This document shows, piece after piece, positions 1 to 8,899 of a DNA stretch of 64,000 bases. Under the pieces are notes generated by a model. It searched no databases. It was not told where the DNA came from and saw nothing but the letters and a program-made list of their open reading frames with translations. The position numbers and the translations under genes are program-made. Source of the stretch: an uncultured Marinobacter sp. (GTDB taxonomy: Bacteria > Pseudomonadota > Gammaproteobacteria > Pseudomonadales > Oleiphilaceae); assembly GCF_913055835.1 (NCBI RefSeq), contig NZ_CAJXKQ010000004.1, positions 62,001-126,000 of the forward strand, given 5' to 3'. Each line of letters opens with the position of its first letter. Position 1 is the stretch's first letter.

Positions 1-557
1 TCGATATCGGTGATGTAAACACCTGCACCAATCATCCAGTCCCAGTCCGGAATGAGAGTGGAATAGGACATCTTGGGCTCTTCATTGCCGGAGGCCGGAT
101 TCATCCAGTCGTAGCCGTAAAAGCCATCCTCCTCGGCCGCAGCAAACAGATCGCCCACCAGGCGTTTCAGGGTCGGGTTATTGGTTGGCCCCTCTTTGGA
201 AGGGTCGGGGGCGTAAGCCAGGTTGTAGACGTCTCGCGTGTAGGCAAACACATAGTTGGTATCATCGAAGCGAATGGTACGCAGGCGCGCAGCCGCTGCC
301 TCCTTGGCTTCTTCTTCACTCAACGACGGGTCATTCTTGGCCTCCAGGACCACCGCTTTGGCAGCATCAACCAGGTTCTGTAGTCCAGCCTTGCGCGCTT
401 CCAGAAGACTGTTCTCGAGCCGCTTCAGCTCGGCTTCACCGTTTGCCTGAATCTGGTTGGCGGTGATCCAGGCAAGAGTTGCCGCCGTAAGCACTACCGG
501 GATCATTACGGCCACAAGTAACCGCGTTCGAATTTTCAACCGACTCAAAACGTTCAT
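1..557 (-). CDS. Methyl-accepting chemotaxis protein, N-terminal part (cut by window edge)
   Basis: The reading frame runs off the left edge, so only about 185 N-terminal residues are visible. They show a basic start followed by one membrane segment (about residues 10-30, LLVAVMIPVVLTAATLAW), then a periplasmic sensor region with the features of a single Cache (sCache_2) domain: the stretch FDDTNYVFAYTRD and, near the edge, IPDWDWMIGAGVYITDID. In this family the domain binds small ligands outside the membrane and signals through HAMP and MCP domains to CheA; those parts lie outside the window, so receptor function is inferred. The ATG at 557 was chosen because AGGAG precedes it. A Cache-containing kinase or cyclase with the same sensor cannot be excluded. 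Confidence 0.8.
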   Translation of the reverse strand, partial: MNVLSRLKIRTRLLVAVMIPVVLTAATLAWITANQIQANGEAELKRLENSLLEARKAGLQNLVDAAKAVVLEAKNDPSLSEEEAKEAAAARLRTIRFDDTNYVFAYTRDVYNLAYAPDPSKEGPTNNPTLKRLVGDLFAAAEEDGFYGYDWMNPASGNEEPKMSYSTLIPDWDWMIGAGVYITDI

Positions 558-781
558 TTTACCGAGCTCCTGGGAATTTCAGTTGCCGAAGATTATCCAC
601 AGACCACTTCAAGTGATCTGTTCCAGTTTGTTAAGAGAGATTTCAGCAGCCGCCCTGCTGCGACCGGATACCTCAGACCAAACGGACCTTCCGCCAATGT
701 TTTCAGATAAGTAGAGTAACGGCAGTAGCGTATATGTCTTGAGTAAGCGTTCGACTAAAGGACCACTACGAAGGTAGGCCA

Positions 782-2134
782 ATGAAGCACCTGTTTCTGG
801 TACGCCATGCCAAATCCAGCTGGGCCGATGAGTCGCTCTGCGACCGGGAGCGACCTCTCAACGCCCGGGGCGTGAGCCAACTGGCACCACTGGGCAAAGC
901 CCTTAAAGCCGCAGGCGCCTTCGACGGCGAAGTTTACTGCAGCAACGCGACCCGTGCCCTGGCGACCCTGGAGGGTGCCCTGCCCGAAAACCTTTTGCCC
1001 GGGCACTGGCACACGGAGGGTGAGCTCTACACATTTGATTACCGACGGTTGATTGCCTGGCTGGAACAACTGGGAGACGAACCCCTGGTCTCGGTTGTAG
1101 GTCACAACCCCGCCTTGCTGGAACTGGCCCAGTGGCTGCTGAAACACCCACCTGAACAGCTACCCACCGCCAGCTTTATTCACATCCGGCTTCCCATCAA
1201 ACACTGGCACCAGATTGATCGCGGAAAGGGCAAGCTGGAGGCTGTGATGACGCCACAGGATTACAGCTACGCCCACTTCGAACGAAAACTGAAAAAGAAA
1301 GCCAGAACCGCGGGAGACGACCCGGCAAGGGACATACCCAAGGCCCTTCACCACCAACATGATCGGCTACGGCAACTGGAGCGTGGCGTTATCCTTGGCC
1401 TGGATGACGAATTCCTCCACCAGTACCGGATTGCCATTCGCCGCAGCCGGGCCATTGCCGAATCGGTCCAGGAAGTCACTGGTGATAAATCGTTGGCGAA
1501 GGCAGTCAAGACTCTGAAGCGTCATGCCAGGGCGACAGGCCCGCTGCGTGACCTGCATGTCTTTCTACAGGACTTGCCCCAATTGTGTGGCCACAACTCG
1601 GAAGTCCAGGCGGCCCTGAACATCTGGTTCGAGCGGGAGGCCGCCAACAGCCACAAGAAACTGGTAAAGCGCCTGCAAAGCAAGCGTTACCAGGACAGTA
1701 TGGAGCAATGGCTCAACCTAATTGACTCCCGGAAGTTCCATAAGCTGGCCGGAAGCCTTCAGCATAAAGACATCCGAAAAGCGGTCGAACATCGTATCAA
1801 GGGGTTCAACAAACTGACTGCGGAACTGATGCATACTTCGCCGGATGAGGATATTCATCGGCTTCGCAAGCAACTCAAACGAATCCGTTACCTGATGGAA
1901 CTGGACGTCAGAACCTGGAAGCCCAGGCTGAAAGTGCTCAAGGCACGGCAGCAACTCTACGGTCAATTCCAGGACTTACATGTTCAGATTGAGCTGCTAG
2001 AGCAGTTCCGCAAGACGGCCCCGGAGGTTTTGCCAGCGGCACTCAGCGGCATTATTGAAACCCTGGGAGAGCGCAAAGCGGACGCCCGGAAACAGATTCT
2101 GACCCTTGGAGGACTCGATGGAGCCCCGCTATGA
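782..2134 (+). CDS. SixA-type phosphohistidine phosphatase fused to a CHAD domain
   Basis: This 450-residue cytosolic protein has two parts. Residues 1-150 match the histidine phosphatase (RHG) superfamily in its small SixA branch: LFLVRHAKSSW at the N-terminus carries the nucleophilic His, and VSVVGHNPALLELA carries the second catalytic His. Residues from about 185 to 445 are an alpha-helical, Arg/Lys/His-rich CHAD domain with repeated patterns such as VHQYRIAIRRSRA-like (residues near 215) and DEDIHRLRKQLKRIRYLMEL. CHAD domains bind inorganic polyphosphate. A good ribosome site (GGTAGG) lies ahead of the ATG. The downstream DUF393 gene starts inside its 3' end, so the two are probably co-transcribed. 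The fusion suggests a phosphatase targeted to, or regulated by, polyphosphate; this is inference. Confidence 0.85.
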   Translation: MKHLFLVRHAKSSWADESLCDRERPLNARGVSQLAPLGKALKAAGAFDGEVYCSNATRALATLEGALPENLLPGHWHTEGELYTFDYRRLIAWLEQLGDEPLVSVVGHNPALLELAQWLLKHPPEQLPTASFIHIRLPIKHWHQIDRGKGKLEAVMTPQDYSYAHFERKLKKKARTAGDDPARDIPKALHHQHDRLRQLERGVILGLDDEFLHQYRIAIRRSRAIAESVQEVTGDKSLAKAVKTLKRHARATGPLRDLHVFLQDLPQLCGHNSEVQAALNIWFEREAANSHKKLVKRLQSKRYQDSMEQWLNLIDSRKFHKLAGSLQHKDIRKAVEHRIKGFNKLTAELMHTSPDEDIHRLRKQLKRIRYLMELDVRTWKPRLKVLKARQQLYGQFQDLHVQIELLEQFRKTAPEVLPAALSGIIETLGERKADARKQILTLGGLDGAPL

Positions 2135-2492
2135 CACCCTGTTTTACGACGGCCAGTGCCCCCTGTGCGCCAAAGAGATCCGCACCCTGCGGAAACTCCA
2201 ACGAGGTAACCTGATCTTCGCAGACATTCACGAACAGCGTGACGGAACCAGCAACCTGCCAGCTCATGAAGCGTTGCTAAGGCGCCTGCATATGCTGACG
2301 TGGACAGGCGAGTGGGTTATCGGCCTGCCTGCCAACGTTCGCGCCTGGTCTCACACACCCTTTGGTTTTCTTTTCAGGCCACTGCTCTGGCCCGGCATCT
2401 ACCAGGTTGCCTCGCTGATATACAGGAAATGGGCAGACAAGCGTTATGAACGGAAGTACGCCTGCGCTATTGGTAACAACGAGGCGGCTTAG
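2118..2492 (+). CDS. DUF393 (DCC family) thiol-disulfide oxidoreductase-like protein
   Basis: This is a 124-residue protein with the DUF393 hallmark near its start, TLFYDGQCPLCAKEIRTL, holding the CPLC (CxxC) motif that gives the family its DCC name. The family is predicted to be thioredoxin-like, but its substrates are not established. The ATG at 2118 is preferred over an in-frame TTG at 2106 because GGAGG sits at ideal spacing upstream. It overlaps the 3' end of the SixA-CHAD gene by 17 bases, pointing to translational coupling. Its stop overlaps the stop of the convergent DUF3565 gene by a few bases. Family call is firm, function open. Confidence 0.85.
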   Translation: MEPRYDTLFYDGQCPLCAKEIRTLRKLQRGNLIFADIHEQRDGTSNLPAHEALLRRLHMLTWTGEWVIGLPANVRAWSHTPFGFLFRPLLWPGIYQVASLIYRKWADKRYERKYACAIGNNEAA

Positions 2493-2710
2493 TCATCCTG
2501 GCTCGGCCTCCAGTCGGACGGCGCACCCTCCGCGCATTTGCGGCAATCGAGTTCAAACCCGAGCATGGATGCCCGCCCCTCTTCCGTCGTTACCCATGGG
2601 CGATTCACCCAGGGCGGCGTGTGTCGCACATGCTGGTTGTGCCCGCACGACAACTGGGCGACCCAGTGATTTTCTTCGTCCCTGTGATAGCCGGTAATGG
2701 GTTGCTTCAT
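2489..2710 (-). CDS. Small DUF3565-family protein
   Basis: This is a 73-residue protein rich in Trp, His and Cys, including the segments WVAQLSCGHNQHVRHTPPW and LDCRKCAEGA. Such Cys/His placement (CGH and CRKC) fits a small metal-binding fold and matches what I remember of DUF3565 proteins. No biochemical role is known to me. The start at 2710 is chosen because AGGAGG precedes it at the right distance; an upstream in-frame ATG at 2728 lacks such a site. It converges with the DUF393 gene and the stops overlap. Confidence 0.75.
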   Translation of the reverse strand: MKQPITGYHRDEENHWVAQLSCGHNQHVRHTPPWVNRPWVTTEEGRASMLGFELDCRKCAEGAPSDWRPSQDD

Positions 2711-2803
2711 TTGACCTCCTTCGTACATATGCGGGTGACGCCGGGCGCCCCAAACCCGTATCCTTAGATATAACCTTATTCCATCAGTCTGAGGAGTTCA
2801 GCC

Positions 2804-3184
2804 ATGAAAACTGCCCATGATCTGGTAGATGCCGCCCGGAAAGAGATTCAGGAAGTGCCCCTTGATCAGGCGGACGATGCCATCAAGAACGCGGACCTGC
2901 TGCTGGATGTGCGTGATGCAGATGAGTATCGGGCTGGTCATATACCGGGGGCCGTGAACATTTCCCGCGGAATGCTGGAGTTCAAGTTCAACAATGATCC
3001 CGCGTTTGAGAGCCGCGACATGAACATCGTGTGTTACTGCAAGACATCCGGACGAGCCGCGCTGAGTGCAAAGGCCCTGAAAGAAATGGGCTACATGCAC
3101 GTGCAGTCCATCGCCGGCGGATTTGATGCCTGGCAGGAAGCAAACAAGCCCGTGGCCAAGCCGGAACTGCCCTCTTTCGAATAG
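2804..3184 (+). CDS. Rhodanese-like domain protein
   Basis: A single rhodanese domain fills this 126-residue protein. The motif LLLDVRDADEYRAGHIPGAVNIS (given here in parts: DVRDADEY, GHIPGA) is the conserved rhodanese first half, and the active-site loop CYCKTSGRAAL carries the persulfide-forming Cys. It probably transfers sulfane sulfur or acts as a sulfur carrier; the acceptor is unknown. GAGGAG lies upstream of the ATG. It stands alone and converges on the YchJ gene with 7 bases between the stops. Confidence 0.88.
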   Translation: MKTAHDLVDAARKEIQEVPLDQADDAIKNADLLLDVRDADEYRAGHIPGAVNISRGMLEFKFNNDPAFESRDMNIVCYCKTSGRAALSAKALKEMGYMHVQSIAGGFDAWQEANKPVAKPELPSFE

Positions 3185-3191
3185 TTGGCAC

Positions 3192-3650
3192 CTACAGACA
3201 GCAGGCCTTGTACTTTCTGCCACTGCCACAGGGGCAGGGATCGTTACGACCGGGCTTTAGCTGGCCCTCGCTGGTATCGCCCCGAAGGTAATACCAGCGA
3301 CCCTGCTCTCGAACGAAACTGGAGCTTTCTTCAAGAAATCCCCAGCCCCTGCCCACGCGGTAGATCGCCCGGAAATGAACCGTGCCGCTATCGCCCGACT
3401 CACTGGTGTCCAGAATCTGCAACGAAGTCCAGTCCGGCGAGTCTTCCAGCGTGAATGTCTCTGGCCGCGAGCTCGGATGCCAGGTAGCTTGCAGATAATC
3501 CGGGAGATTGAGAACAAAGGCCGCATAACGGGATCTCATCAGCGCTTCAGGGTCAGGCGCAGGTTCGCCCCGATGGAAAGGCCGGCAGCAATCGCTGTAG
3601 GATTTACCGCTGCCACACGGGCAGCTCTGGTGTTCGGGATGTTGAATCAT
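3192..3650 (-). CDS. ychJ: YchJ-family protein with two SEC-C motifs
   Basis: This 152-residue protein has the architecture of the UPF0225/YchJ family: an N-terminal SEC-C zinc motif (CPCGSGKSYSDCC), the central YchJ core beginning ALMRSRYAAFVL and including TWHPSSRPETF, and a C-terminal SEC-C motif (NDPCPCGSGRKYKACC). SEC-C motifs bind zinc and in SecA contact SecB or ribosomes; the role of YchJ proteins themselves is not established. It is monocistronic here and convergent with the rhodanese gene. Confidence 0.9.
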   Translation of the reverse strand: MIQHPEHQSCPCGSGKSYSDCCRPFHRGEPAPDPEALMRSRYAAFVLNLPDYLQATWHPSSRPETFTLEDSPDWTSLQILDTSESGDSGTVHFRAIYRVGRGWGFLEESSSFVREQGRWYYLRGDTSEGQLKPGRNDPCPCGSGRKYKACCL

Positions 3651-3749
3651 CTTGGGACTATCTTTTCGACTATGCTCGTAGTCCGGCAGTGTATCAGTAT
3701 CAAACCGGTGCCGCTCCGGCCTTCGCTCCTGACCTTTTGGTGATTCCCT

Positions 3750-4481
3750 TTGACGGATGTCTCGCTGTTACAGATTATTCTGGCCAACCTTGCCCTTCTG
3801 GCCGGGGCCTGCCTGCAAGGCGTGGCCGGCTACGGGATTGGCACGTTGGCTGCACCGTTGCTGTTTCTGATCAGCCCGATGCTCATCCCGGGCCCGCTGA
3901 TACTGAATGCCACGCTTCTCACCGTCTTCATGCTGATACGCAATCGTGGCGCACTGCAGGTCAGGGAAGTGCGCTTTGCCATCGGTGGCGGCGTTGCCGG
4001 TGCAATTCTGGCAGCACTGACGTTGCTGGTGATCTCCACCAAAGGCTTCGAACTGATCTTTGGCGTTCTGATCCTTGCCGGAGTGGCGCTCAGTCTCGGC
4101 GGCCTCAAACCGGCGCTTAATGCTCGGAACAGCGTGCTGGCGGGGGCTGCGTCCACCTACATGGGCACGATTACCGCTGTGGGTGGGCCGCCCATTGCGT
4201 TGATTTATCAGAACGAGAAAGGGCCATTGGTCAGGGCCAACATGTCCGCGTTCTTCCTGGCGGCCAGCGTGCTGAGCCTGTCAAGCCTGCTCGCCTCCGG
4301 CTATCTCGGCACCCGGGAACTTTTCCTCTTCGCAGTGACCTTCCCGGGGGTGTTCCTGGGCTTCTGGCTGTCCGGCAAGCTCGTCAACCGCATGCCCTTC
4401 GAAGAGCTTCGCCCGGTAATTCTCGGTATCGCGGCCATCGCTGGAACAGCAGCGCTGATTCGCGGCCTGATTTCGCTGTAA
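3750..4481 (+). CDS. TSUP (TauE/SafE) family permease
   Basis: This 243-residue protein has about eight hydrophobic segments. The N-terminal GACLQGVAGYGIGTLAAP and the central repeat-like STYMGTITAVGGPPIAL are characteristic of TSUP/UPF0721 permeases, with the glycine/proline-rich GGPPIAL in the second half. Family members move sulfur-containing or organic anions such as sulfite, sulfoacetate or taurine; the substrate here cannot be assigned. The only start that leaves the first segment intact is a TTG at 3750 with a weak ribosome site, so the exact start is uncertain. It converges on the aconitase gene. Confidence 0.82.
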   Translation: MTDVSLLQIILANLALLAGACLQGVAGYGIGTLAAPLLFLISPMLIPGPLILNATLLTVFMLIRNRGALQVREVRFAIGGGVAGAILAALTLLVISTKGFELIFGVLILAGVALSLGGLKPALNARNSVLAGAASTYMGTITAVGGPPIALIYQNEKGPLVRANMSAFFLAASVLSLSSLLASGYLGTRELFLFAVTFPGVFLGFWLSGKLVNRMPFEELRPVILGIAAIAGTAALIRGLISL

Positions 4482-4537
4482 GTCCGGGACTTCAGTCAAA
4501 GAAGAGTCCAGCGGTACCCGACCACCGACTGCAAACA

Positions 4538-6499
4538 TTAGCTGGCAAGCGACTCGCGCATTACATTCAGCAGTCCGCCTTTGAGGATCATCCGGATCTG
4601 GCGATGGCTGAGGTTGTGGTCCAGCTTGTATCGCTTACCGGTTCGGCTGTTCCTGGCGGTTATCTCTTTTCCGGAATCCAGTGCCTCATGCAGCCCTTCC
4701 AGGGCCAGTTCATCCCCCTGCTCGATATCTTCGTAGTCATTTTCGCCAGTGAAGTTCAGGGGCAATATGCCGAAATTACAGAGATTCTCCCAGTGAATGC
4801 GGGCATAGCTTTTGGCGAGAACCACCCGTACACCAAGGTAACGGGGTGTCAGGGCAGCATGTTCGCGGCTCGAACCCTGGCCGTAGTTGTCTCCGCCCAA
4901 AATCATCGAGCCGCTGTCCCGGTATTTCTTGGCGCGATCCGGATAGCTCGGATCGATCCGGGTCAGGGTAAATTCGCTGATGGCCGGAATGTTGCTGCGG
5001 TAGGGCAGAACATTGGCACCGGCGGGCAGGATTTCATCCGTGGATACATCGTCCCCGGTTTTCAGCAGCACCGGCAGTTCCAGTGAATCCGGAAGCCCCT
5101 CAAACTGTGGTAGGGAGCTGATGTTCGGACCTTTCTCCACCATGGTCAGTTCCGGATGCTGAGCGGGTGGCCGGATGTTGCGATCGGCCACGTAGAAGGT
5201 ACGGCGGTTATCGAAGACCGGGCACTTCAGATCAAGTTCCCGGGGGTCGGTGATCACGCCAGTCAGTGCCGACGCGGTCGCGGTTTCCGGGCTGCAGAGA
5301 CACACCTTGTCCTCCGGGGTTCCTGAGCGGCCAGGAAAATTCCGGGGTACCGTCCGAAGGCTGATCTGGTCCGTTGCCGGGGCTTGCCCCATGCCGATAC
5401 AGCCGTTGCAGCCGGTCTGATGCAGGCGGGCGCCGGCGGCCAGCAAATCACGCAGATAGCCCAGTTCGGTCAGATTCTCCAGGATCTGCCGGGATGTCGG
5501 GTTGATATCAAAGGACACCCGATCGTGAATCTGGTGCCCCCTGACCATCATTGCTGGCACCGCAAAATCCCTGAGGCCCGGATTGGCGGACGAGCCAATG
5601 TAGGCCTGATAGATAGGTTCACCGGCAACCTCGCGGACCGGTACCACTTTGCCGGGGCTACTGGGCAGGGCGATCAATGGTTCAAGCTTGCCCAGATCGA
5701 TTTCCTCGTACTCGTCATAACTGGCGCCGCGATCCGCTTCGAGGAGCTGGAAATCGTCCTCCCGGTGCTGCTGCTTCAGAAAGTCCCGCACCGCGTCGTC
5801 AGCGGGGAACACCGAGGCGGTGTGGCCCATTTCCTGCCCCATATTGGCGATGACGTGGCGATCCATGGCGCTCAATTCTTCCAGCCCGGGGCCGTAATAT
5901 TCGATGATCTTGCCAGAGCCGCCCTTGACTCCGTGGCGGCGTAGCATCTCCAGGATCACGTCTTTCGCACTGACCCAGTCCGGCAGCCGGCCGGTCAGTT
6001 TCACCCCCATGATCCTGGGCATCTTGAGATAGAAGGGCTCACCGGTCATGGCCATGGCAACCGCCAGTCCGCCTGCGCCCATGGCCAACATGCCCAGTGA
6101 GCCGGCCGCGCATGTGTGACTGTCGGAACCGAGCAGGGTCTTGCCTGGTTTTCCAAAGCGCTCCATATGCACCGGGTGACTGACCCCTGACCCCGGGGGG
6201 CTGAACCACACCCCGAACCTCTCGCAGGCGCTGCGCAGGAACAGGTGATCATCCGGATTGCGGTTGTCGGCCTGAATCAGGTTGTGGTCGACATACTGGG
6301 CGGAAAGTTCAGTCTTGACCTGGCCCAGCCCCATGGCTTCCAGCTCCAGCATTACCAGGGTGCCGGTGGCATCCTGGGTGAGAGTCTGATCAATCTTCAG
6401 ACCAATCTCGTCGCCTTCGACCATCTCTCCGGACAGGAGGTGGGATTCAATCAGCTTCTGTGCCACGTTACGTGGTTGATTACTGCTCTTTTTCGCCAT
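4538..6499 (-). CDS. Aconitate hydratase
   Basis: A 653-residue [4Fe-4S] aconitase of the single-chain family interconverting citrate and isocitrate. Recognisable elements are LLGSDSHTCAAGSLGMLAMG (substrate-binding SDSHT loop), the cluster cysteines in TGCNGCIGMGQAPA and a third around VCLCSPETA, and the C-terminal swivel domain with MILGGDNYGQGSSREHAAL, which holds the catalytic Ser of the SSRE loop. It is shorter than AcnA (about 890) and AcnB (about 865) of E. coli and resembles the shorter aconitases found in some bacteria. The ATG at 6499 follows AGGAGA; an in-frame upstream start at 6544 would add 15 residues without support. Whether it is the main TCA enzyme or an accessory one cannot be told here. 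Confidence 0.9.
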   Translation of the reverse strand: MAKKSSNQPRNVAQKLIESHLLSGEMVEGDEIGLKIDQTLTQDATGTLVMLELEAMGLGQVKTELSAQYVDHNLIQADNRNPDDHLFLRSACERFGVWFSPPGSGVSHPVHMERFGKPGKTLLGSDSHTCAAGSLGMLAMGAGGLAVAMAMTGEPFYLKMPRIMGVKLTGRLPDWVSAKDVILEMLRRHGVKGGSGKIIEYYGPGLEELSAMDRHVIANMGQEMGHTASVFPADDAVRDFLKQQHREDDFQLLEADRGASYDEYEEIDLGKLEPLIALPSSPGKVVPVREVAGEPIYQAYIGSSANPGLRDFAVPAMMVRGHQIHDRVSFDINPTSRQILENLTELGYLRDLLAAGARLHQTGCNGCIGMGQAPATDQISLRTVPRNFPGRSGTPEDKVCLCSPETATASALTGVITDPRELDLKCPVFDNRRTFYVADRNIRPPAQHPELTMVEKGPNISSLPQFEGLPDSLELPVLLKTGDDVSTDEILPAGANVLPYRSNIPAISEFTLTRIDPSYPDRAKKYRDSGSMILGGDNYGQGSSREHAALTPRYLGVRVVLAKSYARIHWENLCNFGILPLNFTGENDYEDIEQGDELALEGLHEALDSGKEITARNSRTGKRYKLDHNLSHRQIRMILKGGLLNVMRESLAS

Positions 6500-6647
6500 G
6501 AGATGGTCTCCTCTGCAAGCCAGAAATCGTCTGCTTTGGAACAACCCAGCGATGGAGTCAGCTGCCTTTTAATATCTATCTTTTCAATCTTTCACTTTTA
6601 CGAGTATAGAAGCTCTTTGGCAGGGGTGCAGGTGACCCGAAATCAAC

Positions 6648-7325
6648 CTATCCGGCCCAGAGCCGAACCCGGAAACGGTTCTTGCGCCATAGAAAGGCCA
6701 GCCACAGGGCGTGGGCGTTGATCAGGAAGGCAAGACTCCACTCAAAGGCATCGTCCTTGCGGCTATAGAACTCGGGCGCCACGCCATTGAGGATCACTGA
6801 GAGAATGCCCACAGCGAGAGTCAGCTGACAAAGATTCAGCAGCCTCATGCCCGTGTGCCTCCACAACGGATGGCTGCGCAAGCCGGCACTCACCAGCAGT
6901 TCACAGATAAAGGTGAGCGAAAAATACAGAACCACGCCAATACGGCGGATCAGATTGAACCCGTCACCGGCATGGCCCAACGCCAGGGTATAGGCCCCGA
7001 GCGAGACACTGGCCACCAGGCCCAGCCAGGGGACCCAGGCAACGCCGGACGTATGGACGCCAAGTTGGCGAAGCCACCGGCCATTTAGCCACCAGAACAG
7101 GATGCCCAGCAGGGCCGCGGGCAGCATGGTGCCCTTGAAGATGAAATAGGACGTGCCGTAGCGACCGGTACGGCTGATGCTGGTGCAGCTGTCCCAGTAA
7201 GGCATGCACAGCTCAACATGGCCTTCCAGCACCGAAACCGTGAATGTCAGGTGAATCGTGATCAAGGGCACCAGGGCAGCAGCAAGTGCCAGCCACCAGA
7301 GGTGAAAAAAGCGATGGTCAGCCAT
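6648..7325 (-). CDS. Six-segment integral membrane protein of unknown function
   Basis: I do not recognise this 225-residue protein with certainty. It has roughly six membrane segments, an N-terminal one (about residues 8-30), and a loop with CMPYWDSCTSISRTGRYGTS, whose two Cys five residues apart and SISRTG motif are reminiscent of the Frag1/DRAM/Sfk1 family loop. The C-terminus is basic (WRKNRFRVRLW), fitting a cytosolic tail. AGGGG precedes the ATG. It is divergent from the HD-GYP gene; no operon partner is evident. Confidence 0.7.
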   Translation of the reverse strand: MADHRFFHLWWLALAAALVPLITIHLTFTVSVLEGHVELCMPYWDSCTSISRTGRYGTSYFIFKGTMLPAALLGILFWWLNGRWLRQLGVHTSGVAWVPWLGLVASVSLGAYTLALGHAGDGFNLIRRIGVVLYFSLTFICELLVSAGLRSHPLWRHTGMRLLNLCQLTLAVGILSVILNGVAPEFYSRKDDAFEWSLAFLINAHALWLAFLWRKNRFRVRLWAG

Positions 7326-7485
7326 GGTAAATACCCCTGAGCTACTCTAAGCCTGGAAACGAAAAACCGCAAAAGACGTCGGCAACGCCTTGAATGAACA
7401 TTATTTGACCAGATTTTGCAATCCGGTCCATCCTGTCAAAGGGTTTTTGCCTCAAAATAGTGCTCCAGGGAGTCAGGATCAGTGT

Positions 7486-8823
7486 ATGAGCGCACCGCAT
7501 CAGGAAATTATTGAAAGCCAGGTCGACGTCTCACAACTTGCCATCGGCATGCACGTCATTCGCCTGGACCGCCCCTGGGAAGACACGGACTTCCTTATTC
7601 AGGGGTTTATTATTCGCCATCAGTCGGAAATTGATTCGCTGCGGGCCCAATGCGAGTTCGTTTTTATTGAAGGTCGTATTGATGGGGCATCGTCCTCGCA
7701 GGACGGCAACAGCAACGGTCGGAAATCCTCTGGCCTGATGGGTTTTTTCCGCAAAAAACGAACCTCCGAACCTGTCCAGAGTACCCACAAGCCTGTACCA
7801 CCGAAGAAGCGCGTCCGCTATATCAACAAGGTTGACGCCGGCCAGGAAATGGAAACAGCAGTCATACGCTTCGAGGAGGCCCAGAAGACCGCCAAGTCGA
7901 TCATGTCTGGCCTGAGAGTGGGCCGCACGCTGGACCTGAACAATGCCCGCACCGTGGTAAACCACTGCGTCGAGAGCGTACTTCGCAATGAAAACGCGCT
8001 GTTGCTGCTCACCAAGATCAAACATCAGGATGAGTACACCGCCGAGCACTGTATCAACGTATCCATACTCGCCGCGGCCTTTGGCAAGCATCTCGGCCTG
8101 CTTGAAGGAGAAATCCGGAATCTGGCCCTGTGCGGCCTGCTCCACGATGTTGGCAAGACCCGGATTCCCGATGAGATCCTCAACAAACCCGGAGCGCTGA
8201 CACCAAAAGAATTTGACGTCATGCGCCACCACACGACCCACGGGCGCACCATCCTGATGGGGACCAGCAATTCCCTGAACACCGCCGTGGACGTGGCGTT
8301 CAGCCATCACGAGCGGATGGATGGCTCAGGCTATCCCCGGGGCCTTCACGCCCAGCAGATCCCGTACTTTGCCAAGATCATTGGCCTGGTGGACACCTAC
8401 GATGCCATTACCAGCAACCGGGTCTACGACAAGGGGCGGGCTTCCATGCAGGCGCTGGAAATTATCCACAAGCACCGCGGCACCCAGTTCGATGAAGAAC
8501 TTGCAGAGGCCTTTATCCAGATGATCGGGGTTTACCCCCCGGGGTCCATCGTTGAAATGGTCAATGGCGAGGTGGGTATCGTTGTGGAGAGCCGGCCAGA
8601 GCATAAGCTGAAGCCCTGTGTTCTGCTGGTCAGGGAGGCCGATAAAAGCCTGATGGCGCCCTACAGGACAGTCGACCTGAAAACCGCCCCTGAAGATGCG
8701 GCCGGGGAGGTCTACCGCATCGCCCGGGAGGTCCCGGACGGAACCTATGACATCGTGCTTCAGGAATTTGTCGATCAGGGGCTGATCGTAACCACCCCGG
8801 GCCAAGGCCCTGACGCCACATAA
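7486..8823 (+). CDS. HD-GYP cyclic-di-GMP phosphodiesterase with DUF3391 N-terminus
   Basis: The 445-residue protein starts with a DUF3391 region (about residues 10-130; SQLAIGMHVIRLDRPWEDTDFLIQGF) and continues into an HD-GYP domain (about 185-380). The metal motif HDVGKTRIP (HD) and the signature HHERMDGSGYPRG are intact, so hydrolysis of cyclic-di-GMP is expected. ATG 7486 is taken as the start because an upstream frame extension lacks family similarity, while AGGA precedes this ATG. Downstream, after 76 bases, is a diguanylate cyclase on the same strand, giving an opposing enzyme pair that may be co-expressed. Confidence 0.9.
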   Translation: MSAPHQEIIESQVDVSQLAIGMHVIRLDRPWEDTDFLIQGFIIRHQSEIDSLRAQCEFVFIEGRIDGASSSQDGNSNGRKSSGLMGFFRKKRTSEPVQSTHKPVPPKKRVRYINKVDAGQEMETAVIRFEEAQKTAKSIMSGLRVGRTLDLNNARTVVNHCVESVLRNENALLLLTKIKHQDEYTAEHCINVSILAAAFGKHLGLLEGEIRNLALCGLLHDVGKTRIPDEILNKPGALTPKEFDVMRHHTTHGRTILMGTSNSLNTAVDVAFSHHERMDGSGYPRGLHAQQIPYFAKIIGLVDTYDAITSNRVYDKGRASMQALEIIHKHRGTQFDEELAEAFIQMIGVYPPGSIVEMVNGEVGIVVESRPEHKLKPCVLLVREADKSLMAPYRTVDLKTAPEDAAGEVYRIAREVPDGTYDIVLQEFVDQGLIVTTPGQGPDAT

Positions 8824-8899
8824 AAGGGACAGCCTGTTACTTTCTAACCCGCAATGCCCTGCTATACTCGCTGACAAACAGACTTCGGCACAACAAGAC

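Noticed and set aside
7326..7485. Sigma70 promoter for the HD-GYP gene (TTGACC near 7409)
   Set aside because: No acceptable -10 hexamer at 16-18 bases, so it was not annotated.
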